A stretch of DNA of 64,000 bases from Strigops habroptila (taxonomy: Eukaryota > Chordata > Aves > Psittaciformes > Psittacidae). Below the pieces are notes generated by a model. It did no database searches and had not been told where the DNA came from. It saw only the letters and a program-made list of their open reading frames with translations. The stretch is taken from assembly GCF_004027225.2 (NCBI RefSeq), contig NC_044289.2, forward strand, positions 6,499,761 through 6,563,760, read 5' to 3'. The position numbers and the translations under genes are program-made. Shown in pieces: positions 13,480 through 22,260 of the stretch. Each line of letters starts with the position of its first letter. Within the stretch, counting starts at the first letter, position 1.

Positions 13480-14290
13480 CGGCGGAACCCGCTGCTTTGT
13501 ATGCACAGATGGAGCTCAGACACCAGCCCCTGCACAGGGAGCGCGTACCCGCGGGCGCAGGACGAGCCTTGGCTGCCGGCCCGCGGCGGGGCTCCTCCGC
13601 CGTGCTGGAGCTACCGCGTCCCACCGGCGGGTGAGCGCCGCCGCTGCCCTGTGCGGGGAGCGCTGTGGGTGCAGCGACACGCACCCCGCAGGCAGAGCGT
13701 GCCCCGCGCCCTGCGCCGCAGCCCCCGGCGCCGCGCTACCCGCGCGCACGGGGCGCGCCCCGGGGCCCGCCCGCCCCGGCGCTGCCTCTTTAAGGCGGCG
13801 GCGCGGGAAGGCGCGAGCTGCGCCTTTGTCACGGCCCCGGGTCACCGGGCGGTCACGGCCCCGCCCCACGTGGAGTTAGAGCCCACATGGCCGGCCGCGC
13901 CCCGCCTCTCTCCGCTAATTGGCTACCGTGCGGCCCGGCGGCCGGCTCTCCCGCTTCTGATTGGCTGAGCGCGGGCGTCATTTACAGGCGGAGGGAGGAG
14001 CGGCGGCTGTCCGTGACACCGGGCGCCGTCTGGGGCCACCCCCGCGGTGTCTGGGGGCGGTTTAAAGGGGCAGCGCCCCGCGGGGCGTGGTGTGTGCTTC
14101 GCGGGGCTCGGACCCTGCGCCCCGCGGCCGTGCCCTGGCCCCGCAGCAGGCGCCGGTAGCGATGTGGGGCCATGCCGGCAATGGTCGGGGCAGGGGCGCC
14201 CCGCCCGGCCCGGCCCGGTTTTGCGTGGCGGGGCTGGGCTGCCCATCGCCCGAGTGCAGGCACAGCCAGGGCGCCTGGTCTCGCTTCTCG
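13480..14290. promoter_or_regulatory. CpG island promoter about 5.5 kb upstream of PMEPA1 exon 1, gene unknown
   Basis: The block is very GC- and CpG-rich. It holds two inverted CCAAT boxes, ATTGG at 13918-13922 and 13960-13964 (42 bases apart), a palindromic E-box CACGTG (13867-13872), TTTAAGG (13789-13795) and TTTAAAG (14061-14067) as weak TATA-like sites, and a direct repeat of GTCACGGCCCCG (13828-13839 and 13852-13863). This combination is typical of a real, possibly bidirectional promoter. ORFs in it (up to 155 codons, both strands) are Pro/Arg/Ala-rich and resemble no family I know. It may drive a non-coding RNA or an alternative PMEPA1 first exon. In mammals the lncRNA NKILA lies next to PMEPA1, but I see no sequence basis to claim it here. 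Confidence 0.65.
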
Positions 14291-14865
14291 TTTAAGACAC
14301 AAAAGGAGCTAATCCCACAGCAGTTGGGTGCTGGCAATACACGAGTGTGTTGTGTGTGTGTATATACCTAACCACGTATGCAGTGCACGGGGGTATGTGG
14401 GCATCGTGTGAGCACAGTTCGACCCGTGAACTGTTGGCAGCTCCTCCAAGCCGCTCTGCACAAGGATTCCGGCAGCAAAGCTGCTGTGAGTGGTTCTGTG
14501 CTGGCTTCCAGCATGACTCGAGTGCTTCCTCCGATGAGCCGAAGTCTTCCCGTGGGTATGTCAGCGCTCAGCCGGGGAGTTCAGGGTCACCTTTGTTTGT
14601 TGTCCAAAGCACCATTCCTCTCTCCAAAATGCCTGTTGTTCCATCAAGAAAAGTCATGAGTTATTTTATGGTTGTGCATCTAAAACGCTTTCCGTAGCGC
14701 TGTTTTATTCTACATGTGCCATCCTGGGTTTCCTAGCACAAGAAACTCGAACGTTTTCAGCTGCGGAGCTGTGAATTCCAAGAGCGATTATTTTTCGTTA
14801 GTGAAGTGATACATTTCCTACCAATGCCTCCAATAAAATGTAAAGGTAGGGTGGAGTCTTTCCAG

Positions 14866-14873
14866 TGACGTCA
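14866..14873. promoter_or_regulatory. CRE palindrome downstream of the upstream CpG island
   Basis: TGACGTCA, a full CREB/ATF consensus, about 0.6 kb past the CpG island edge. It is not in a CpG-rich setting, so function is less certain than for the copy at 19043. Confidence 0.35.
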
Positions 14874-17559
14874 GCTGGAGTTATATCAGGCCCCAGATGA
14901 GACAGAATGGGTTGGAATAACATTCTGGTGGCTTCAGTAAAAATTTTCATTACAAACAAATACTCATTGACTTTTTAGCCCTCCTGGTTGGGAACAAAAC
15001 CTCCTAAATGGGACCCAACCCAGCGCTGTGCAGAGCTGGGAAACAAGCACTTGGGAAGAGGCAGCTGTGAACTGCCTGGGTTGGTGACAGCAGCTCCTGT
15101 CCCAGGGTCATTGTCCTGCATTGGCTGATGCCACATCGGGAAGGAAGGGGAGAAGGGGGCAAGCGGGTGGGTTCCCAGCGAGGGGGGAGGATTTCGGAGC
15201 CCTTTAGGTGGAATATTGTTTGAGATCGGTTATTGACACTTTGCAAATGGATTGAAGTCTCAGAAGGAAAATGCTTCTGCCGTTCCAAACAAGGATCAGG
15301 GCTTGTCTAATGAAGACTTAATTTGCAGCATGTGAATTTTTGTACACTTCAAATCATACCTGAGATGTAGCTGTACTGACTTTCAAAAGCAAACAAGCCC
15401 TTAGCTAAAACTGGCGAGCATCTGTGTCCCTGCCCAGCATTGTTCTCCTGTCAAAGCACAGATCCTGTTCTAATTGTTGAAGAGAAAACTTGAGTTTCTG
15501 GTACTGAACAGTTAAAAAAAATAAATTAAGAGGTTAGTCACCAGAAAGTGGAAACCATGTCTGGAATTGTTAGAAATAAGGCTTGCTTGAAAATAAATAT
15601 AGAATTATTCACCATGGTAACTATTGCCCTATTGCGTTAGTGCATATTGATTTAACATTAATCCAAAGACTAATGCTGTGAAATATTTGGTCTCTTTAAT
15701 GGACAACTGTTTAGTTAACAAAGCTTTGGGGAGTTCTGGAGTTTTTTGCTTTGTTTTTCCTTAGATCGCCTCAACCACTTTCGGAAGAACATGATTTGAC
15801 TCTTAAGGTTACATATTTCTCACATGGATCTCTCTTTCCAATTACATTTTATGAATTTACCCTTAGTGCTGCACTGTAACGATTATGCGGCGTTGCTCCA
15901 ATCTTTAACTAATGCTGAAGTGTTGCAGTGAGGAATAAAGGAACAGATTTAAATGTGACTGCACGGGCAAACGCCTGACTTCTGGTCTGGCAATGAGTGA
16001 AATTATATTGTTGTCCACAACTAGCCCCAGCAGACTGATGTGTCTGCCCACGGACCTCAGATACCATTGAAGCTCCCATGTGTCCCTTTCCATGGCTGAA
16101 GAGCCTGAGGCCCAGTGAGCAGCGCGGCTCACCCTGAAACTCCCACAAAAGCGGGAAGTGAAGGGAGACCTCGCAATGCCAGCCTCATCCTGGAGCCGTC
16201 AGAGGTGTCTCTAGGGAGAACACAAAAAGAAAGCAAAGCAAGCTTATCAGTGACAGAATACAGGAGCCAAAACCAACAAAAGTATATTCTAGAAGTATCC
16301 CACCAGCCGAGCAGCGCTTGCTCTGACGAACAGCAGTGGGCTGGAGGGTGGATAGCGTTATTACAAAGTACAGGGCGAAGCATTTAAGTTAGCTGATGTA
16401 CTTTTAATTTTTACAAGCCCATCTGGGATGACTTTAATTATTTGTTCTTAAATAATGGTGGAAAAATGCTGATTGTTCTTAAAGCCACATTCAGTCGTTC
16501 AGATGAAGTCGGGATGGTGGTAAACAGTGCATTTTTAAGCCAGCATTGACTTGCAAACAGTTATTTTTTCTTTATTTTTCAAGAAGGTTAGGAAGACGTG
16601 TGAACTTGCAGCAGCCTGCATCTGAAACTGGAGCCTTGATCCACCAGAGCTTTGCAAACTTGTAAAAACACCCCCTGGAACAAGGCAGCTGATTCACGGG
16701 GTGTGGGCAGGCGCCTTTCCCCCCGCGGAGCCGGCTCTTCCACTGCTCATCCAAGCCCAGGCACTGGGTCTTCCTGCCTGCACTGCCTCAGACACCGGTG
16801 CTGGTTTGGATCTTGTGAGCTGCCTCCACCAGGGCTCCTCTGCCACAGCGCCCATCCCCAGCACGTCCTGCCTGCAAACAGGCCTCCGGCCATGCCCTTC
16901 CACGTGCCTCCCTGGGCCCATGGGTGATGCTGTGCTGGGCTGTGAAAGGCAAAGCCGTGCCTGCAGAGCAGAGAGAGCAACTCTGTAACACACCAGGCAA
17001 GGATCTGACCTGCCACAGGAGAACAATCCTTTTATTAAAGCTGCATTTACTTCCTTGAGACCATTTAAGGATGTGTCTGGGTCTTAAAATACAATATTTC
17101 TGAATCAAACACAAACTGTGGCCACATCTACGCAGCCGATGATCTGGGGAGGGCTGGTGCTGGCAGGCTGCTGCCGGCTGGTATCTCACACAACATCAGG
17201 AAGCATGTGGTGTTCACCTTGACTTAATTTATGGTGGTGCTATGTATTTTAAGTGCAAAGGACTGTTAGTTGCAAGCTGGTGGGCTCGGCTTAGTTTACA
17301 GCCACCTTTTCTGGCCAGTCTAGCAAGGTGCATTGGGAAAGGGTCTCTAATATTCAGCTACTGAGTGTTTTAAAAAGGAAAAAATGTATTTCCCGCTAGA
17401 TAATAATAGAAGTGGGTTGATCAGTAAAGCTATCTTAACTGGCATTTGTCTTCAGAGTTTTGACCATGTGTGCCTTGCTTTAAGCATTTCTAGAAATTTC
17501 CCTGGCACAAAAGAAATGGAGACTCCAGGACCTGAAGGAATTAGCCAAAAGGCAGGTAA

Positions 17560-17605
17560 GAATTCCCCCTCTTCCATTACTGATGAGGAAACCGAGGCTG
17601 GGAAC
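17560..17605 (+). repeat. MIR-like ancient SINE fragment
   Basis: CCATTACTGATGAGGAAACCGAGGCTGGGAA closely follows the MIR segment that reads, in general form, ccatttacagatgaggaaactgaggc. It lies directly after a GCAG/GTAAGA donor-like site at 17555. Confidence 0.45.
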
Positions 17606-18005
17606 AAAATACAGAAATAGAATTGGAAATGCTTTATTCCCAGTTGTAGCATAGATTTTTGGGGGTAATTGTCCCTCTCTGCCAGGCCTGCGCTGAGCCC
17701 TGTGCTGCTGCCCTGCACTGGGGAGCAGCACTCATATGGTTGTTCACGTCTGCTCAGCATGGGAAAGCACAAACTCCTCACAGCTCGTTTCTATCCGAGC
17801 TGCGAGATCCCCTTCCGTGTTTCCTTTGGATTAGTAATTGTTGGGAGTTACCATCTGTCGAGTGGCAAAGAGTAAAAGATTAAACAACCTGGCAATTCCT
17901 TGTTCCTTCTCTTTAGGCGTTTTCACAGGACTGGATGGGGAGTGAAGCACAGGCGTGTATTTAGCATTAGTTTGTAAGCACTCACGTAGGAATGAATTCC
18001 ATTTT

Positions 18006-18020
18006 GGGGGGGGGGGGGGG
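18006..18020. repeat. G15 homopolymer
   Basis: Fifteen G residues in a row, about 1.6 kb upstream of the PMEPA1 ATG. Such a run could form a G-quadruplex and is error-prone in sequencing. Confidence 0.85.
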
Positions 18021-18991
18021 ATAAAGGTTAAACTACCAGTGAGGGGTACCATGCCTGACCTGAGTCTGGACACCATCTGCACTGTGTGATCTCTGCAGCT
18101 CTGTATCGGGGCTCGGAGCCTGTCCCTTCCTTGGTGCATCCCTCGGGAGCACGGGCCCAGCCAGGGGCTCTCCAAGTACATCCAAATCCCAAATCAAGAA
18201 TTATGAGAAAATGCACTTTCTTAGAGAATACCTGAAGCTGTCTTGATCTCCCAGTAACAGCATTCACAGAATATTATAGCAGCTACTTTGCACCACCTAG
18301 TTAAGCTTGTTTCAGCATTTTCATCATAAACCTCTGCTTTCGCAGCTTTATTTCCCAGAAAAGATAATGAAAATGTGTCTGGATTAAGGCACACCGAGCC
18401 TTCAGGAAAAGGTGCTGGTTTTAACTTTTACCTATCAAAAAAGTGAAATCGGGTCACTCCATTTTAAAGTGGGAGGTGTGAAACAAAAATGGGAGTTTCT
18501 GTCTGAAACAGTTTGTGAGCTTGGTCGAAGGAAACGAGCATTGCTGCCTTCCACACCGGAGCTAACGGCAGAATTTACACCAAGTTCAGACGCTTACAGG
18601 TGCCCCCTCCCCATTTCTTTTCCAATCTCTCCCATTTTCTGTTGGAAATGCTGCATGCGGGAGCTGTCCGCGCAAGCCGAGCCAAAGGCTCCGTGGCTCC
18701 CGTGCCCGTGTGCGCGCCGTGGGGCCGAGCCCGCCCCGCGGGTGGGTGTCCCGCAGTCCGGGTGCTTCTGGGGCCCAGCTGCGAAACCCCCGCCCGGTCC
18801 CGGCGCCGCGGCGGGCTGACGGTGCGGGCGAGAAACGAAACCGGCACCCGCGGGCGGGCGGGCGCGAACCCGGGACCCCACGGACACCCCCGGCCCGCCC
18901 CCCCGCCCCGGGCCTCCCTCCGCCGGGTGCCCCTCCGGAGCGCGGGGCCGCGCGGGGCAGCCCGGGGCGCGCTCCCGCCGAGCCCCCCCCC

Positions 18992-19012
18992 GGCGGCGGC
19001 GGCGGCGGCGGC
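18992..19012. repeat. (GGC)7 trinucleotide tract upstream of PMEPA1
   Basis: Seven GGC units directly follow a run of C residues within the promoter CpG island. Confidence 0.9.
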
Positions 19013-19042
19013 GCGGGGGAAAGGGCAGTCCCCGTCTGGCGC

Positions 19043-19050
19043 TGACGTCA
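19043..19050. promoter_or_regulatory. Palindromic cAMP-response element in the PMEPA1 promoter island
   Basis: TGACGTCA is the full consensus site for CREB/ATF factors. It sits 538 bases upstream of the PMEPA1 ATG in a CpG island, the usual setting for functional CREs. Occupancy is inferred. Confidence 0.6.
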
Positions 19051-19266
19051 CAGAGCCCGCCCGCGGCTGGCGGCGGCGCGCGGCCGCGTCCCCGTGGCCG
19101 TGAATGAGCGCGGGGGGCGGGAGCGGAGCGGGAGCGGGCGGGCAGCGCTCCCGCCGCGTCCCACCGCGTCCCACCGCGCCGCCACACACAAAACTGCGGG
19201 GCTGCCGCGGACCGGGCCAAGCGCAGCCGCTCCCCGCGACCGAGGGGGCGCGGAGCAGCCTCCTCC

Positions 19267-19358
19267 GAGCCGAGCCGAGCCGAGCCGAGCCGAGCCGAGC
19301 CGAGCCGTGCCGTGCCATATAGAGCCGAGCCGTGTAGACCCGAGCCGAGCCGTGTAGA
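19267..19358. repeat. GAGCC pentanucleotide array in the PMEPA1 leader/promoter region
   Basis: Eight perfect GAGCC units (19267-19306) are followed by two GTGCC units, then degenerate copies that include GAGCCGTGTAGA twice, 20 bases apart (19327 and 19347). The tract lies about 230-320 bases before the PMEPA1 ATG, probably in or close to the 5' UTR, and is likely length-polymorphic. Confidence 0.9.
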
Positions 19359-19480
19359 GCCGCGCCGCTGCGGGGGGCGCTGCTCGCTCCGCGCCGTGCC
19401 GGGTTTTTTATTTCCAATTTTTGATCGCAGCTGCATTTCCCTCCCCCCGCCCCCCCGCGCCGAGGAGGAGCCCCGGCTTT

Positions 19481-19609
19481 ATGTGGCGCTGCCCGGGGAG
19501 CGCTCGGCGGCCGCCAAGTTCTTTGTGTCGCCGTCGCCGTCTTTTTTTTTTTTCTTTTTTCTTTTTTTTTTTTTTTTTTGGTTTTAAATGTATAACTTCA
19601 TGGGGCTGA
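19481..19609 (+). promoter_or_regulatory. Upstream ORF overlapping the PMEPA1 start codon
   Basis: An ATG at 19481 opens a 42-codon frame that is out of frame with PMEPA1. It runs through the T-rich tract (read mostly as Phe) and stops with TGA at 19607-19609, that is 17 bases past the PMEPA1 ATG triplet. A ribosome translating it would skip the PMEPA1 start. Its own context is weak (T at -3), so leaky scanning is expected. It matters only if the transcription start lies upstream of 19481, which is likely but not shown. Confidence 0.55.
19541..19579. repeat. T-rich tract immediately 5' of the PMEPA1 ATG
   Basis: The tract is T12-C-T6-C-T18, ending 8 bases before the start codon. Although it resembles a polypyrimidine tract, no AG lies between it and the ATG, so it is read as 5' UTR rather than a splice acceptor. 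Confidence 0.85.
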
Positions 19610-19690
19610 ACAGCACGGCCGTAGCTATTCAGCCCAATGTGTCCTGCACATGCAACTGCAAAAGGTCTTTGTTCCAGAGCATGGAGATCA
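19588..19690 (+). CDS. PMEPA1: PMEPA1 coding exon 1 (N-terminal residues 1-34 plus first base of codon 35)
   Basis: PMEPA1 (TMEPAI) is a single-pass membrane protein of endosomal/Golgi membranes. It is induced by TGF-beta and androgen and dampens SMAD signalling by binding receptor-activated SMADs and NEDD4-family ligases. This exon encodes the extracellular/luminal N-terminus. The segment NVSCTCNCKRSLFQSMEI matches the vertebrate family closely, and the short start (MYNFMGLNST) resembles the mammalian one. Sequons are visible at N8 (NST) and N17 (NVS), and cysteines at 20, 22 and 24. I chose this ATG because TAA lies directly before it in frame (19585-19587), excluding an N-terminal extension within this exon. 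The initiation context is weak (T at -3, T at +4). A second in-frame ATG (codon 5, 19600) has G at +4. The exon ends in phase 1 at ATC A, followed by a consensus GTAAGT donor. The gene continues at 58209. Confidence 0.95.
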
Positions 19691-19696
19691 GTAAGT
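19691..19696 (+). other. PMEPA1: Splice donor of PMEPA1 coding exon 1
   Basis: GTAAGT directly follows ATC A of codon 35, a full consensus donor for a phase 1 intron. It is followed after 7 bases by an eight-unit CTG repeat (19704-19727). Confidence 0.93.
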
Positions 19697-19703
19697 ACTT
19701 GTC

Positions 19704-19727
19704 CTGCTGCTGCTGCTGCTGCTGCTG
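19704..19727. repeat. (CTG)8 trinucleotide repeat at the start of intron 1
   Basis: Eight uninterrupted CTG units begin 13 bases after the exon 1 boundary, so they are intronic and close to the donor. Confidence 0.92.
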
Positions 19728-21772
19728 CCGCGGGGCCGGCCCCGGTTTCCCCGGGTGCGAGGAGGGGTGCGGTGCGGGTGCAGGCGGGGAAGTTTCCGCG
19801 GGGGCTCCCAGCGCTGCGCTTCCGCGGAGTGATTATTATTATGCCCCCCGCCCGTGCTCTCATCTGTTGCTGTGTGCGCGGTGCGGGTGTGACACGGCGC
19901 GGGTGAGCGGTGACACGGGTGCCGGGCTGGCGGGTGGGCTCCCGGCTCTTCCCCATCTCGGCTCCGCCGCTGCTCGCACCTCGCACGTTCCCCCGCGCCG
20001 CAGCCCCGCGATGCTCCGACTGGTGCTTCCGCCCTGCCCCGCGTGTCTGCGGGGCAACGGGGGTGCCGGAGCCTGCTCCGGGGGTCCTCGCCGGCCCCGC
20101 TGTACATCACTTTCCTCTGGTTACGGGGGGGAGCGCTGCGGTCCGGACACCCGAGTGGGGCTTATATTTGGGAACCTGCTCCCCTCCCGGGGGCTTTTTG
20201 TTATGAAGGGCTATTGCGGGTTTTTATTAGTATTTTGAACCCTCGCAGAGTGGCAGTGAGGACAGTGCCTGACCTAAATACCCACTACTTTCCTGCTTGC
20301 TCTTTCCCTCTTGGAAATGAAGTGCACGGAGGTGAGAGAGAAAGAATATTATTGCTGAGGAAGGAGAAGTGAGTTCGTTTCTCTGGCAATTTAACACAGA
20401 TGGTATTTTCTGTGAAGGGAAGGGTTTTGAGGCATCCCAGGCTGGGCGGGTTATCAGGGTTGTACCCGCTTAACACCTTGTTCCGTGTTGTGAAATCTAA
20501 ATCCGACACAGACTAATGCAAAAATGGCCCAAAATGAAAACTTGGGAAAGAGTCTTGGTTTTGCATATATTCCTGGCACTGCGATGGGGCAGGCTCACGC
20601 TCGGTGCGTGCAGGGGAAAGTCAGCTGAGCTCTGCCTGTTTCTGCTAGCACAGGGTTTGCCCCGTTACCTCCAGTGAGGCTGCAGAGCAGTATTTTAGAG
20701 CCAGCATCTGTCCCTTGGTATTCTGGATGGCTTTTGTCCAGTGTCATCTGCCTTCGCCTTCTCCGGTTTCATCGTTGTTTAATTCAGGTGTCTTGAGTCC
20801 TGGAGAAGGTCTGTAGGCATTTGTATGCCGGGTACTAAAATGTGTTCCTCCTGAATTTTAGCATAAACCATACCCTTTGTACTGTATGCACATTTAGTCT
20901 TGATTTAATCTCATTCGTGTTCAGACAAAACTAAGCTGGATTTGCCTGATTTTATTAACACTACCGGTACTGAATAGACCATTATTCTTCCTGACTTTAA
21001 CAGGCCGGGCTAGATGTGCATACCAATAACAGTGTATAAATAATGAAGATAGAGTTCTTTTTTGTGTCAGCCAGTTGGTGAACATAAACTGTGTCCCACA
21101 GAATTGCAAGGATGAGAGACTTTACTTTGTGTCTGATCAAGGCTCATGGTTATGGTAAAAGTTGTGAATTAAAATATGTAATGTCTTTTGAAGAAAAAGC
21201 TTCTCTTCCAGACTAACTCTTGGCATGAGGTTATGTTGAAACAACTCAGGCTTTCAGTTCCATCCTTGACTTTTTAGAAATAGCCTATTTTATATTTTTT
21301 TCCCCAGATTTTTCAGCATATGGAAGGCTTGGGAGGGGGCAGGTGCCGGTTATGGACGTGGGGTGAGAGGCTGGGGACAGTGGAGAGTGTCTGGAGGACA
21401 CCTTGCCTGGATTTGATGTGTGTTGCAGGAGCCTGGTGCGGTACGGCTCCCAAGGTCCTTCCTGCACCCGCGCCCCATGTCAGCTGCTCGGCTCTGGGAT
21501 CCCGGCACTTGGGCACTGCGTTCCCATCAGCTCCTGGGAGCCTTGGATTGAGCTCCCTTAATGCTGCTGCCCTTACTTCATTTTCGGGTGGGTTTCTGTA
21601 TCGCCAGTGTTATTTATTTATTTCCTGCCGATGGCGGGCAGCATTAGCTCACCTCTGTGCTACAGGAGGGCTTTGGTTGCACTGCAGAGGCTGTTACCTG
21701 ATAGCTTCCTCCACCTGGGATCAGTGGAAAGGACAGAGTTGAGCCTCCCTGAGATAAATTCATCATACAGTT

Positions 21773-21783
21773 CCCCCCCCCCC
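21773..21783. repeat. C11 homopolymer in intron 1
   Basis: Eleven C residues in a row within PMEPA1 intron 1. Confidence 0.85.
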
Positions 21784-22059
21784 AATCGCTTAATTTTATT
21801 TCTCTTTCTAATATGACTTTGAGCAGCTACCACCAGATGCTATTTAATTTTCTAGCCAAAAGTTGCCACGCAGGAATGCTTCAGGAAAGTGGCATAACTG
21901 TAAACTCTTTTAATTTAACCCTCTAATTAGGTTAACTGTACAACTGATCCCCAAAAATATTTCTTTGCAGGCTTTATTCCATCTGGCAGGCTGCGGCGCT
22001 GCGGTGGAGGAAGCAGCTGGGTTCTGTGTGTGGCGCTCCCAGATTAGGATTAGAAAAGG

Positions 22060-22260
22060 GCTTTTTGGGGGGCGGGGAGCAGAGTCTCGCCCGCCGGGGC
22101 TGTAGTGCCAATATGCCAGGCGGCGTTAAGCAGCCAGACGTCTGTGCCCGTGGTCTCTTAATCGCTTCGGCTGGGTGAAAGAGGTCAGGGGTGATTGCTG
22201 TGGCAGAAGAGCCTGTAAATAACTAATTATTTGGCGCAGGGAACGTGCTGCCTCCCCGCC
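22060..22260. promoter_or_regulatory. Candidate enhancer early in PMEPA1 intron 1
   Basis: CAGACGTCTG (22135-22144) is a palindrome joining two SMAD half-sites (CAGAC and GTCTG) around a CRE-like GACGTC. Within 90 bases are a forkhead-type TGTAAATA (22214-22221) and a homeodomain TAATTA (22224-22229). A GC box lies just upstream. The cluster is 2.5 kb into the intron of a TGF-beta target gene. Function is inferred from motifs. Confidence 0.4.

Larger units (their letters stand above)
14291..18639. other. Non-coding interval between the two CpG islands
   Basis: No ORF here resembles a protein. It contains a CRE palindrome (14866-14873), a MIR-like fragment (17560-17605) next to an exon-like donor, and a G15 run (18006-18020). 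Otherwise I see nothing recognisable. Confidence 0.7.
18640..20180 (+). promoter_or_regulatory. PMEPA1: CpG island with the PMEPA1 promoter, 5' UTR and exon 1
   Basis: CpG density rises sharply near 18650 and falls near 20180. The island spans the coding start at 19588. It contains a perfect palindromic CRE, TGACGTCA (19043-19050), runs of GC boxes, a (GGC)7 tract (18992-19012), a GAGCC array and a T-rich tract just before the ATG. No convincing TATA box is visible, so this is probably a dispersed CpG-island promoter. The transcription start cannot be placed from sequence alone and most likely lies between the CRE and about 19450. Long ORFs on both strands here (up to 280 codons) are by-products of GC-rich, stop-poor DNA. 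Confidence 0.85.

Noticed and set aside
13053..13535. Overlapping ORFs of 130 (+) and 144 (-) codons before the upstream CpG island
   Set aside because: Neither resembles a known protein, both depend on the same GC-rich DNA, and no splice sites or conservation support them.
14899..14910. ATGG/GTTGGA as an alternative first-exon boundary just past the upstream CpG island
   Set aside because: GTTGGA is a poor splice donor.
18575..19436. Two overlapping 280-codon ORFs on the minus strand across the PMEPA1 promoter
   Set aside because: They are Arg/Pro/Ala-rich, overlap each other in different frames, and arise from stop-poor CpG-island DNA and the GAGCC array. No protein family resemblance.
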